Shown: positions 8,262-19,094 of the stretch, one piece after another
How the letters are laid out: every line of letters begins with the position of its first letter
Position numbering within the stretch: the first letter of the stretch is position 1
From: CAVQRC01 sp963715045
GTDB lineage: Bacteria; Planctomycetota; Planctomycetia; Pirellulales; Lacipirellulaceae
NCBI GenBank assembly: GCA_963715045.1
Contig: CAVQRC010000014.1
Coordinates: forward strand, 62,001 to 126,000
Reading direction: 5' to 3'
DNA length: 64,000 bases
Notes under the pieces: model-generated
The model's input: only the letters and a program-made list of their open reading frames with translations
The model's database searches: none
Told to the model about the DNA's origin: nothing
Program-made: the position numbers and the translations under genes

Positions 8262-9604
8262 ATGACAACTGCCATCCGAGTTCGCAAATTGTCGAAACTC
8301 TACCGCATTCAACCCGCGGTCGAGCAGCATCGCAGTCGCCGCGGATCGCGGCAGATGCTGCCACACGCATGGGCCGCGCCCTGGCGAATGCTGCGGAGGT
8401 TCCGCGACCCACTGGCGAATCGGCGAAGACAGGACTTCTGGGCCTTGCGGGACGTGAGTTTCGATATCGAATCAAGGCGAAGTCGTGGGCATCCTGGGCC
8501 GCAACGGTGCCGGGAAATCGACCTTGCTGAAGATTCTCACCCGAATTACCGATCCCACGCGGGGGGAAGCCGAACTCGTCGGCCGGGTGGGAAGCCTGCT
8601 CGAAGTGGGGACCGGGTTTCACCCCGAATTGACCGGCCGCGAGAATATCTACCTCAACGGTTCGGTGTTGGGAATGAAGCGGGCGGAGGTGCGTCGACGT
8701 TTCGATGAAATCGTGGCCTTCTCCGGGGTGGAGAAGTTTCTCGATACACCGGTCAAGAAGTTCTCGAGTGGGATGAAGGTTCGCCTGGCTTTCTCGGTCG
8801 CGGCTCATCTGAATCCTGAGATCCTGCTGGTCGACGAGGTGCTGGCCGTGGGCGACGCCGAGTTTCAACGCCGATGCCTGGGGAAAATGCAGGATGTCGC
8901 AGAGCACGGCCGAACGGTACTGTTCGTCAGCCACAATCTGGCTGCTGTGCAGACACTGTGTTCGCGGGCGATCGTGCTGCAGGATGGAGAACTTGTCGCC
9001 GAAGGCGACAGCGGGGCGATGGTTCGCACGTATCTGGAGCAGGTGCGTACACCGGGCGGCACCGACCTGGCAAGCAGCACGACGCGACGGGGAAATGGAA
9101 CCGCGCGGTTCGTGCACGCGTGTCATTCTCGACGAGGCTGGTGAACAGAGCACGTCGATCGGGATGGGCGAAGACTTTGCCGTTGAAGCCGAGTTCGTCG
9201 TTGCCGGGCAACCGGTGCGCAATCCGGTTTTCGGGGTAGAAGTCCGGGGCGACATGGGCCAGCCGATCGTGCGGCTGACGACGGCGGAGACGCACGGCGG
9301 AATGCCAGCGGCCGTTGCCGGAGGTCGGATTCGCGTCGAGATTACCGGGTTAAACCTGCTTCCCGGCAGCTACTTCGTAACGCTCGGCCTCAACGACGGG
9401 CCACACGACGCGGACATCATCGAAGACGCGGTGAGATTCGATGTTCACGCAACGCGGGTGTATTCGACCGGAAAGGTACCTTCGCGACGTTCCGGCTGCG
9501 TGCTGTTTACGCCGTGCCGCTGGTCGCACGAGTACGGGAGTGCCGTCCGGGCGGGCACGCCGCCGTTGCCGCCTGCCGTAATGACTCATGGAGCGCCGGG
9601 ATGA
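8262..9604 (+). CDS. Polysaccharide ABC exporter ATPase with Wzt C-terminal domain (two frame breaks)
   Basis: Starts ATG 8262; its stop overlaps the next start (ATGA at 9601). Read in one frame it breaks twice. After SFDIES near 8474 an extra A shifts the frame, and another extra base near 9115 shifts it again; removing one base at each site gives a normal protein of ~446 residues. Seen in order: VRKLSKLYRI, Walker A GRNGAGKST, signature KFSSGMKVRLAFS, Walker B ILLVDEVLAVGD, the H-loop SHN, then a beta-sandwich Wzt-type carbohydrate-binding domain (ILDEAGEQ to DAVRFDVHATRVYSTG). Wzt proteins power glycan export, and the C-terminal domain recognises the finished chain. The breaks look like sequencing insertions, because all motifs survive on both sides. 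Confidence 0.85.
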
Positions 9605-10389
9605 ATGTGAGCGGCAAGAAGAATCGATCGGCTGCGAGTTCGCTGCTAACCAGACTTGCAGTGCCCGAACGCGACGCATTCGCACGGCGACCTGTCCAGG
9701 CGATCCGCCGACTGGGAACCGAGATCGGCGAAGCGTTCGAACGCCGAGCGGCAAGCCGCAGATTCTACGAGCGATTTCCGTCGATCCGGGCCAGTGTCAG
9801 CGACGCTCGCAGCGTGACTCGCCAATTGGCGGCCTGTTACGAAGATTACGTGACCCGCGTCTCTTCCCGCGAGATGGCCGCATCGCTCGAGGTTGCCACG
9901 TTCCTGGCGGTGCTCTGCCAGGCCCGCTCGCCAGGACGGGTGCTCGATCTGGGTTCGGGCTTCAGTTCGTTGGCCTTCAGAATGGCCCTTGTGGAGCAGC
10001 CCGGATGCGTCATTTCATCCGTCGACGATAACCCGCATTGGCTGCGAAAAACCGAGCAGTATCTCGCCGAGCGGGGGTACCACCGACCGGAGTTGCTGTC
10101 CTGGAGTGCATTCTGCGGTGAGACGCGTCCCCGCTACGATCTCGTGTTCCACGATCTGGGCAACATGCACACGCGGGCGGAAACCCTCCCCCAGGTCCTG
10201 GATGCCGTCAGCGACGGTGGGATGATCGTGTTCGACGATGTGCACAAAGTCGAATACCGGCGCGTGCTCCTGGAGCAGCTTCGCCACCGCGGCTGGGAAG
10301 TCTTCGACCTCGCGTTTCGAACACTGGACGACCTCAGAAGGTGGAGCATCCTGGCCCATGCCGTCTCGACCGGGGCACTGCGATCATGA
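9601..10389 (+). CDS. Class I SAM-dependent methyltransferase (methyltransferase-24 type)
   Basis: 262 residues from ATG 9601, chosen because it overlaps the Wzt stop (ATGA). The SAM-binding strand GRVLDLGSGFSSL is at about residues 115-127, followed by VISSVDDNPHWL and YDLVFHDLG, then GGMIVFDDVHK. It is likely to methylate a sugar of the glycan; some O-antigen ABC systems cap the chain this way, but a cap role here is only inference. The stop overlaps the next start (ATGA at 10386). Confidence 0.85.
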   Translation: MNVSGKKNRSAASSLLTRLAVPERDAFARRPVQAIRRLGTEIGEAFERRAASRRFYERFPSIRASVSDARSVTRQLAACYEDYVTRVSSREMAASLEVATFLAVLCQARSPGRVLDLGSGFSSLAFRMALVEQPGCVISSVDDNPHWLRKTEQYLAERGYHRPELLSWSAFCGETRPRYDLVFHDLGNMHTRAETLPQVLDAVSDGGMIVFDDVHKVEYRRVLLEQLRHRGWEVFDLAFRTLDDLRRWSILAHAVSTGALRS

Positions 10390-11276
10390 AGATTCTCGTC
10401 GGCACCCTGTTTACGGGGGAGCAGGAATTCAACGAGTGTGTGCAAGGGATTCGTCAGCAGACGTATCCCGATTGGGAGCACTTCGTCGTTTCGAATCTCG
10501 CCAATCAAGAGGCACATCACACGCTCTATCGGACTTTCATGGAGCGTGCCGACACCGTCGATCTGTTCATCAAGGTCGACGCCGACATGGTCATTGAAAA
10601 TCGCCACCTGTTCGCCCGCATCGTGTCCAGGTTCGAAGCCCTGCCTGACCTCGACCGGTTGTCGATCGCGGTGCACGACTTCTTTTCCGATCGCCTGATC
10701 TTCGGCATGCACACGTATCGCAATTCGGTGCGTTGGGAACGCAATGGAGAGAAGCTGTTCGTCGACTGTCTGGCCGTTCGTCAGCATCGAGGTCTCGATG
10801 ACGACACCGAGCTGGCACCCGCGGCCGTGCATTGCAAGAACCCGTCGCTGTTTCAGGCCTTTCACTACGGTGCCCACCGGGGATTGAAGATCGTCCAGCG
10901 GCAACGGCCACGGGCGGGGCGCGTGCACCTGAAGATGAGAGACCATTGGGACGTGATGCAGGCCACGCAGGACCACTTTCGGAGGACCGGGGACCGGCGG
11001 TTGGGAATGGCCTGCCTGGGTTCTGAGCTGGCAATCCGAGGTGGCTTCGAACCGCAACACCTGGACTATCAGAACGCCTTTTTTCGCCGCGAATTCGCGA
11101 CCTACGAGCAGTGCGGGACCGCGGAGTTGAGATCCCTCATTAAGCGGCTGCAGGCGACCAACGGCGGCCTGCTGCCCGCTCGGATTCGCCGCGATTGGCT
11201 GTGGTACAAGAACTCTTCGAAGCGGCTCAGCGTTTCGGCGCTGGCAAGTCTGGCCCGGAGAATCGCTACCGGCTGA
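10386..11276 (+). CDS. Glycosyltransferase, GT-A fold (family 2-like)
   Basis: 296 residues from ATG 10386. The N-terminus MKILVGTLFTGEQEFNECV and the later QTYPDWEHFVVSN match the first strands of family 2 nucleotide-diphospho-sugar transferases. FIKVDADMVI supplies the DxD metal/sugar-nucleotide motif at about residues 60-70. The C-terminal half (HYGAHRGLKIVQRQR onward) has no motif I recognise. It should add one sugar to the lipid-linked chain in the cytoplasm. It is coupled to the methyltransferase by an ATGA overlap and is followed by a 17-bp gap. Confidence 0.75.
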   Translation: MKILVGTLFTGEQEFNECVQGIRQQTYPDWEHFVVSNLANQEAHHTLYRTFMERADTVDLFIKVDADMVIENRHLFARIVSRFEALPDLDRLSIAVHDFFSDRLIFGMHTYRNSVRWERNGEKLFVDCLAVRQHRGLDDDTELAPAAVHCKNPSLFQAFHYGAHRGLKIVQRQRPRAGRVHLKMRDHWDVMQATQDHFRRTGDRRLGMACLGSELAIRGGFEPQHLDYQNAFFRREFATYEQCGTAELRSLIKRLQATNGGLLPARIRRDWLWYKNSSKRLSVSALASLARRIATG

Positions 11277-11293
11277 CTGCCGCGGTAACGAAC

Positions 11294-13087
11294 ATGTCAA
11301 AGATCGTGCTGGTGTGCTGCCGGAATCCGGCGGCTGTTGAAGAATTGGGGCAGATGGCATCGGTGTTCAGTAGGCGGCTGCTACCAGACAACATCTGTCC
11401 CAGACCTCCGCGAGTTCTCTCGTCGCCGGGACTCTCGGTGTTCGTGCTCAATCCGAGCGATACGCTCCCGATCGAAGGCGTGAGTGTCTGCGGAGGTCGA
11501 TTCTGCGAGAACTCCGCGGGTTGGGCAGAACCGGGTGCGGCCATACCCGATGGTTCGTTTGCCCTCTATCGCGGATCGAGCGCGGAGATTGAAATTGCCA
11601 CCGACGCCGTGGCGTCGCGAACGATCTGGTACACGAAGTCGAGCGAGATGTTTGTGGCATCTTCATCCCAACGTGCGATCGTGATGCTGTTGAAGGACTT
11701 TCTTCCTAACGAAGAAGTATTTCCCTGGATGTTGTCTTCGGGCACGCTGGGTCCTGGTAATTCCTGGGACCGTCGGATCGAGTTGCTGCCTCCCGAATCG
11801 CGGCTCGTCCTGGACCGGCGGGCGTGGACGGTCGAGCTGACGGTACGCCCCTGTGAGTTTCGCGTTGACCGAGCGGGAACGCATCGCCACAAGCAAGCGA
11901 TGCGGGCCGCGGTCCTTGACAGCCTTGCGGGGCTTGAACTCGACAGCCGAGAGTGGGTGTTGCCGCTTTCGGGCGGGTACGACAGCCGAGCGATCCTGCT
12001 GGGACTGCCTGACCGCCGCCATCTGAAGTGCGTCACGTGGGGAAGTACGGCTTCGTTGGCCGACGGCACGAGCGATTCGGCCGTGGCGGCGCGACTGGCA
12101 CGACGGCTGAAGCTGGATCACGAATTCTGGCCCATCGAGAGTGGGTAGTGCCCGTTCGGAGAGTTGTTCGATCGATTCGTCCGGCTCAGCGAAGGTCGGG
12201 TTGATCACATCTACGGTTACCTCGATGGATTCGCGATCTGGAAACGGTTGTTCGAGCTGGGCTGCGCGGGGACGCTCCGCGGCGACGTCGGCTATCCCCA
12301 TCTGGGAGCGGTTCCCGCGGTCGCGGACGACGTCCGGCAGAACTCCAGCATCGGCCTGCTGCTCCTCTCGGACTTCGCGAATCTGAATGGCTGCGGCAAT
12401 TTCGACCTCCCGCGACAGGAGTTGCCCAGGGAGTGGATGATCGGGTCGGACGAATCTCTCGCGACGTATCGTGAACGGCTCTATCACCAGTTCCGGATAC
12501 CGCTTGCGTTGGCGGCCCTCAACGAAACCAAGACCGGCTATGGGGAAATTGTCAGCCCCTTCGTCACCCGCCGCATCATTCGTCAGGTCCGCGGCCTGTC
12601 CGATCGCCTGCGGACCGATAAGAAGCTGTTCAAGACGATTATCCGCGGAATGAGCCCGCGCGTCGGGTTCGCGCGGTCCGCCGCGATCGAGACCGCCGCC
12701 GATGCGTTGCAGCGGAAGGACGTGGTGCAGTTGATGATGGAAGAACTCGCATCGGCACCCGCTCGAAAGATTCTGCCGAATGCACTGCTGGACTTCGTCG
12801 CGCCCGCTCTGCACACGGCGTATCGAACGTCAGCGACCGAAAAAGCAAGTCCCGCAGCACGGCCAACACGGGGTGAACGGCTGCGGTCTGGTACGCGCCG
12901 CGTGCGGCGGCTGGCGCGTGGCCCGCGACCGTGGGGACAACCGAACCTGGCGATGGAAGAGCTTGCCTTGCGGTCGATGATCATCTCTCGCATGTGCACG
13001 CTGCTCAGCGAGGATGCACAGGTCCTGCGACGACGAACGACCGTCGAGTCTGGCGCCCCGGTGGCTCCCCTGGAGGCTATCGGATGA
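11294..13087 (+). CDS. Asparagine-synthetase-like amidotransferase/AMP-ligase, interrupted by an in-frame amber codon
   Basis: Starts ATG 11294 (MSKIVLVCCRNP) and ends TGA 13087, 597 codons. The ATP-pyrophosphatase signature SGGYDS (residues 226-231) is that of the AsnB ligase domain; the N-terminal part resembles a class II glutaminase-like fold but lacks the N-terminal nucleophile Cys. TAG at 12146-12148 (codon 285) interrupts the reading frame, and the same frame then continues with CPFGELFDRFVRLSEG and a normal-looking C-terminal half. This could be a one-base error (for example TGG or CAG to TAG), a recent nonsense mutation or readthrough. Such proteins in polysaccharide clusters may amidate uronic acids or other acidic sugars; the substrate is unknown. 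The stop overlaps the next start (ATGA). Confidence 0.75.
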
Positions 13088-14319
13088 CGCTGCTGAAGGA
13101 CAAACGCGTCTGCATCGTGCTTGGAACACTTCGCATGGGTGGCTCCGAACGGCAGGCACTGCATCTCGCCGAGCACCTTTCCCGCCAGCACGGTGCGCAG
13201 GTCACCGTGTGGGGGCTTTCTGGTGAAGGGCAAGCCGCGCGTCGCTGCGAAGAGCTGGGAATCCCCTGGCGGATCGTGCCGTTTCGTTGGCCTTGCCGCA
13301 AATCGACCTTCGTGCGGACCGGTTGGCGGTTCGCTCGGCAGTTGCGCCGACTTCGGCCGGAGATCCTGTTGCCGTACACATCCTGGGCCAACATTGCCTG
13401 TGGACTGTGGTGGCGGTACGCGGGCGCACGAGTCGTGATCTGGAATCAGCGGAGTGTTCCGCTCGACAAACCAACGCGCGTGGAGCGGTGGGCTGCGAGC
13501 AACGTGAAGTCACTGGCTGCCAACTCGGAATCCGCAGCCGCCTACTTGAACAGCCAGTTCGGTGTCGATCGCAGTCGCATCACGACCATCCACAACGGCG
13601 TCGACTTGCCGCCACCTCGCCGGGACCGGGCCGCCTGGCGGAGTCACCTGGGCTTGAGCGATGACTGCCCGGTGGCCTGCATGGTGGCCAACCTGCGGCA
13701 GGCCAAGGATCACGCCGACGCTGCTTCACCGCCTGGGACAGACTGCGCGACGCCGGCTCGGCGACGATTGCCAAAGCTGTTGTTGGCTGGGCGACTTTCA
13801 GGAGTCGGCGTGCGACGTTCGGCGGATGGATCGAGCAGCGTCGGCTCGTCGAGAACGTCAAGCTGCTGGGCCGGGTCGACGACATCGCGGGACTGCTGGA
13901 TGCCGTCGATTTCGGAGTCCATTCGGCACATTGGGAAAGTTCTCCCAATGCGGTGCTGGAAATGATGTCGCGCGGCCTGCCGGTCGTTGCCACCGACTTG
14001 CCGGGTATCCGCGAAGCCCTGGGAGCGGGCGGGTCCGAGTTGCTGTTTCCAGCGGGCGATGCCGCCCGACTGGCCGATCTGGTGAGCCGAGTGGCCGCGG
14101 ACGCGGGTCTGCGGCACCGAGTTGGCCAGGCCAATGCCGGTCGCGCGGCGGCGGCCTTTTCGTTGTCATCCATGCTCGATGAGACGACCAGACCTGATCG
14201 TCCAACAGCTGTCGAGCTCCAATGGTCCCGCACGCCGCCGTCATGCCGGGGCAGCGATCGCGAACCGATTTCGCGCGCGGTTGCGACAGCCAGTCGCGTG
14301 GAGTTCCGATCGTGTCTGA
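13084..14319 (+). CDS. Family 4 (GT-B) glycosyltransferase with several frame breaks
   Basis: Starts ATG 13084. The N-terminal half is clean: VLGTLRMGGSERQALHLAEHL, then VIWNQRSVPL and TTIHNGVDLP. Between about 13,715 and 13,865 the frame changes roughly four times within 150 bases. The pieces TLLH, AWDRLRDAG, PKLLLAG, DFQES and IEQRRLVENVKLLGRVDD, read in successive frames, restore a standard GT4 sugar-nucleotide domain. It continues with VHSAHWESSPNAVLEMMSRGLPVV and an E-x7-E region. Another extra base near 14,190 would give the end LIVQQLSSSNGP and a stop at 14,319. All shifts go in the same direction (one extra base). It probably adds a hexose to the lipid-linked chain. Confidence 0.75.
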
Positions 14320-15552
14320 CGTGCCAACGAAAGTTCAGTATCGAGTGGCCCGGCGGGAAGCCGATGCGGCCGTTGAACTCGACGTGGATGGGATTTGCGG
14401 AGCTGTGACCGGCGACACCCGCACGGCGACGCGGATCGGAATCGTGGTGCATTCCCTGCAGCGGGGGGGAGCCGAGAACTCCGTGTTTCGGCTGGCACGG
14501 TTCCTTCGCGAGGCCGGTCATGAAGTGGAGTTCGTCACCACGTCGCGCCGCGGCGAGTGGTTTGATCGCCCTCGCGACCTGGGTTTTCCCACGCACCACA
14601 TCGAAGGCCGGGAACGCTCGCACCCGCTGTTTCACGCGGCTCGGGTGGGGCGACGACTGGCGATTCGCGAATACTCATTGATCTTTCTCAGCAATGAAGA
14701 ACGACACGCCCAGGCGGCCATCCCGATGCTTCCCGCCACGACCTGCGTCGTGCCAATGATCCGCAGCGACTGCGAGAACGCCTATCGCGTCGCCCGCCTG
14801 AACCGGCACGCCTGGAACGTGGCCGTGGCTGTCAGCCCGAAGGTCGAGACGCGTGCCCGACAAGCCTTCTTTCCGCGTCCCGTGGTAAAGATCGAAAACG
14901 GCGTTACCCTCCCCGACCAGGCTCGGTGGCAACGCCGCCGACACCATGAGTTACCCCTCCGCCTGGTCTACGTCGGGCGAATCGCACACGATCCCAAGGG
15001 CGTCCTGTTTCTTCCCGAGATCGTGGCCCGCTGTCGACGTACAGGAGTGCAAGTCCGCCTGGACGTGGTCGGTGCCGGGCCCGATGAGGATCGACTTCGA
15101 CGGCGAATTGCCGAACTGGGTGTGAGCGAGTGCTGCCAGTTGCTTGGGCCGCTTCCCAATGACGAAGTGTTCGACCTCTTGCTCGACAGTCATGTCCTGT
15201 TGGCGCCGAGCCTGTACGAGGGGCTGCCTGGCGCGCCGCTGGAAGCCCAGGCCTGCGGTTGTGTACCGATCGCGTCCCGCTTACCCGGCATCACCGATGC
15301 GGTGATGGAACCGGCGGTGACCGGGTTGTTGGTCGATGTGGGGCATGTCGAGGGGTTCGCCCAGGCAGTTGCGGAACTGGCCACCGATTCCGCCCGGTGG
15401 GCCGCGATGAGTCGGCGGGGCGCGAACGGGTTTCTCGAACGCATTCCATCGAGAGAATGGGTGAACAGTACCTCGCGTTGATCGAACGCTGTCTTGCCGG
15501 TGCTTATCCGGCGTCGCGGCCGCGGTGCGATTCGGCGTCAATCCCGGGATGA
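14312..15552 (+). CDS. Family 4 (GT-B) glycosyltransferase
   Basis: Two GTG starts are possible: 14312, overlapping the corrected end of the previous gene, and 14405, overlapping a TGA. The protein begins near RIGIVVHSLQRGGAENSVFRLA. It has the hinge region LRLVYVGRIAHDPKGV, and PSLYEGLPGAPLEAQACG supplies the conserved E-x7-E-type nucleotide-sugar site. Read literally it stops at 15481. One more G in the run near 15,417-15,420 gives a more typical ending, RERVSRTHSIERMGEQYLA, with a stop at 15552. It should act in the cytoplasm on the growing glycan; the sugar is not predictable. Confidence 0.8.
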
Positions 15553-15643
15553 TGACCCTTTTCGGTTGGCGCGACAACACACCGCGCTGGATGCGGCGCG
15601 TGACGAAAGAGGTTTCGCAACGCCTGTTCCACGGAGCTTCAGG

Positions 15644-16941
15644 ATGATGTCACCTGTCGATCCAGCGATCCGGCACGCCGTCGAGATCCTCCGCTGCCCA
15701 CTCAGCCAGCAGACGCTCGGGTTTCTGAGCCTGGAGGAAGTGGCCGAGATCAACCTGCGGATTCGGAAGTCGCAGATCCACCACGCTTCGGGCTGCGCGG
15801 TGGTAGAGGAAATCACCGCGGGACTCGTGACTGAGGATCGGCGGTACGTGTATCCGATTCAAGACGGGATCGTAGTGCTGCTGGCCCCGCTGGCAATCGC
15901 TCTGGAGCCACCATCATCCAAGTTCAAGGAAACGCCGATTTGCTGGTCGGCAGCAAAGCAGATCGTGCAGCGGTTCTACGACGAGTTCGGCTGGCGCACG
16001 GACAGCGAGGGCACGGTGAACGATACGGTTCGCTTCGTCGACCGGCGACCCGTCGTCGAAAGCTACGATCAGCGATGTCACCAACGCGTCGCTGACTGTC
16101 TGCCGCGGTCGGGGAACTACCTGCTCGACGTCGCGTCGGGGCCGATTACGCACGCCGCGTACTTGCCCTATGGAGATCACTTCCGTTACCGCATCTGCGT
16201 CGACCTGTCGTTCGAGGCCCTGCGACAGGCACGAGCGAAGCTTGGTGATCGAGGCCTCTACCTGCTGGCCGATATCACCCAGCTTCCTCTGGCGGACGAC
16301 TCGATCGATGCCGCGATCTCACTGCACACGATCTACCACGTGCCGGCCGACGAGCAGTTTCAAGCGATTCGCGAATTGCATCGCGTGATCCGACCGGCTG
16401 CCTCAGCGATCGTGGTCTATTCGTGGGGAAGTCAGCTCCCTGCTTATGAAGCCGGTCGCTGTGTTGGATCGGTTGTGGTGGATTGCGCGTGGACCCTACC
16501 GGCATGGTCGTCGTCTGTGGCGGCGTCTCGCCGGCTCGGCAGAGTCGCCGCGGCACGCCACTTCGGCAACGACCGAACCGACGCTGTACTACCACCCTCA
16601 CGACTATCGCACGATCCGTACCAGGGCGTGGGGCTTCGAGCTTCGAATCAAGGTCTGGCGGAGCGTCAACAACGTTTTCACGCGGCGTTTTATTCATCGT
16701 TCGCTGCTGGGAAACCTGCTGCTGCGGTTGATTGCGTGGTGGGAAGATCGCTTTCCCTCCGTGGCAGGGCGGATCGGGCAGTATCCGCTGTTTGTGGTCA
16801 CTAAGGCCGCTCGGCCCGCAGAAGCGTCGGATACCGCGACGCCTGGCCCGCCAAAGTCTGCCACCCGGCGAACAACAATTCCTGCGCTATGTTGGTCCCA
16901 TACACCAATACGCACCAATCCAGGACGTACCCAGCCAGTAA
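15644..16941 (+). CDS. SAM-dependent methyltransferase with Trm112-like N-terminal segment (two frame breaks)
   Basis: ATG 15644, after GGAG about 8 bases upstream, gives MMSPVDPAIRHAVEILRCPLSQQTL. This short segment resembles the Trm112p-like domain often fused to methyltransferases. The SAM site is YLLDVASGPITHAAYL, followed by ICVDLSFEAL and ADITQLPLADDSIDA. After VVYSWGS near 16,430 an extra base moves the frame; MKPVAVLDRLWWIARG and YHPHDYRTI are its continuation. A second extra base near 16,855 leads to GEQQFLRYVGPIHQYA and a TAA at 16,941 that overlaps the next ATG (TAATG). The overlap supports this reconstruction. It probably methylates a sugar or lipid carrier intermediate. Confidence 0.75.
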
Positions 16942-18127
16942 TGGATGTAACGGTCGTCATTCCTGTCTTCAACGCGCGGCGATACGTCAACGTCGCGGTC
17001 CAGTCTGCATTGAGTCAATCGGAGACGGGGCAGGTCGTCCTCGTCGACGATGGTTCAACAGACGGTTCACGAGAGATTTGCCGCGAGCTCTCCGTCCGCT
17101 ACCCGAAGGTTGTATTCACGGAGCATCCTGATCGTCGCAACTGCGGCGTGGCCGCTGCCAGAAACCTGGGCATCCAGCGTGCCTGCTGCGATTGCATCTC
17201 GTTTCTCGACGCCGACGATTACTACCTGCCAGGCCGTTTCGCGGTTGCCTTAGGTATGCTCTCCAGTGATCCGACCATCGACGGCGTCTATGAGGCGGTC
17301 GTTAACAGGTATGAAAACGAATCGGCCCGTCGCAGGTGGCATGCGATTTGCGCCCGCGACTTGCTCACGATCGATCAGTGCGCGGATTCGCAAACGAACT
17401 CTTTCAAAAACTTGTGGCCGGTACTGAGGGTGCCTTTCACACCGCTGGCATCGTCCTGCGTCGCGAGAGCCTGCTCCGCGTGGGTCTGTTTTACGAACCG
17501 TTTGTGGGTGCAGGCGTGGAGGACACGGAGTTGTGGATCCGCATGGCGGCCACGCTCCAACTGCGACCCGGTCGCATCGCTGAGCCGGTCAGTGTGAGGT
17601 CTGTCCACGATCAGAACATGGTGTTCCGACCGCATCACATCCGCCGCCGGGCCCGGTTTCTCATGTGGCGTCGGCTGTTGAAGTGGAGCGTCGCACAGCA
17701 CTTGCCGATCTGCGATCGCGACCTGTTGGCACAGAGGTTCCTGCAGGGGGGCAGAAGAGGAATTCGTCACACGCACCTGCCAGGGACGATCTGCCGACGG
17801 CTGGAAGTCCTGGCCGAGGCCGCCCTGCGGCATCCACCCGCCCTGCGGTCGGCGTACTTACTGGGATTTTCTGGCACGGACCCTTGGGTTGCGGACTCGG
17901 TTCGCTGGGGACGTACCGTCGGTACCGCGGAGCGTCACTTCGTGAAGCCACTGGATGAAACGCGACACGAGCCGCGACTCCTGGCCGCCGGGTCGTTCCC
18001 GGCAACTGCCGGTCAATGGCGATCCCAAAACCAGAGTGCACGCGTTCCACCGCCAGGGAATTCGGTAGCTGAAGCCCATTCTGGGATCGGCTCGAAGTGG
18101 CTGCCGTCCGAGTTTGTCCACGATCTC
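16941..18127 (+). CDS. Family 2 glycosyltransferase (frame break; 3' end uncertain)
   Basis: ATG 16941 starts MDVTVVIPVFNARRYVNVAV, the canonical GT2 N-terminus. VVLVDDGSTDGS and SFLDADDYYLP (DxD) follow. Near 17,385 a base appears to be missing, and the protein continues in another frame with GFANELFQKLVAGTEGAF, LFYEPFVGAGVEDTELWIRM and VSVRSVHDQNMVF. No stop occurs in that frame before the next GT2 domain, so the two could be fused, or one more indel hides the end. The true end lies somewhere between about 17,990 and 18,127. It should transfer a sugar to the lipid-linked chain at the cytoplasmic membrane face. Confidence 0.7.
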
Positions 18128-19094
18128 GTGTCGATTGTGATTCCAACTTACAACCGGGCCGAGATGCTGCGTGAAGCGATCGCTTCGACGAATCGTCAGT
18201 CCTATCGCCCGATCGAAATCCTCGTGGTCGACGACGGATCCGCAGGACGGGACCCGCGAAGTCGTGGCTGACTGGGAGCAAGCGATCGCCCGACAGCCAG
18301 GTTGCTCGCTGCAGTATCTGCGGCAGCCAAATCGTGGCCCTGCCGCGGCCCGAAACACGGGAACGATCCGCGCCCGCGGTGAGTTTATTCAATATCTCGA
18401 TTCCGATGATCTGCTCCTCCCTCACAAGCTTTCCAGGCAGGTAACCACGCTGCGGTCGAATCCGGACGCCGCCATGTGTTCCGGACTTACGCTGTACCTC
18501 GACAGTCGCGGCCAGGAAATCGAACGTTTCGGCAGACCCCCCACGGGCGTTACCCAGGTCGACATGGTGACACCGCAGTTCGATACGATTTCGCCGCTGT
18601 GGAGGCGGGAACCGTTGCGGCAGGCGGGGCCGTGGGACGAGAGTCTTTCGAGTCTCGAGAACTGGGAGCATCGTGCCCGCGTCGTGAGGCGATACGGCGG
18701 CGGTATCTTCGCCGCCGAACCCGTTTGTGTTCACCGATTGCATGGTGGTGAGCGGATCTCCAGGCATGGTACCGATCGGTTCGCGCAATCGAATCGCGAA
18801 GTGATTCTCAAGCTCGAACGATTATTGGACCCTCAAGAGCCGGGCGACGTACAGGCCCGCGGCGAGCTCTCAAGACAGATGTTCGGCGTCTTCAAAGCAC
18901 TCATGCACGCGGGAAACGCCCCGTTGGCTGCGGCCGCGCTGAAGGACTGCCATCGACTGGCCGAGGGACCTCGTCGGCTCGTGATGGCACTCACGATGCT
19001 CGGCTGCCGCGTGCTGCCGCACGAGTGTTGCCGAATCTTGCTGGCGGCCGGCGTATCCGCTCGACAACGACTCAGCAGGCTGGCAGTAAAGTGA
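18128..19094 (+). CDS. Family 2 glycosyltransferase (one frame break; start uncertain)
   Basis: The GT2 domain opens with VSIVIPTYNRAEMLREAI at GTG 18128; an upstream start or fusion to the previous GT2 cannot be excluded. An extra base near 18,243 breaks the frame between ILVVDDGS and QDGTREVVADWEQ. After it come PNRGPAAARNTG, FIQYLDSDDLLLP (DxD) and ETLG-like SLSSLENWEHRARV. The C-terminal ~100 residues are helical with no known motif. The stop TGA overlaps the next GTG (GTGA at 19091). Confidence 0.72.

Noticed and set aside
9514..11360. Long reverse-strand reading frames opposite the polysaccharide genes (for example 10,134-11,360)
   Set aside because: They are antisense to clear glycosyltransferase or methyltransferase genes, rich in Arg/Gln/His typical of GC-rich shadow frames, with no motifs or ribosome-binding sites.
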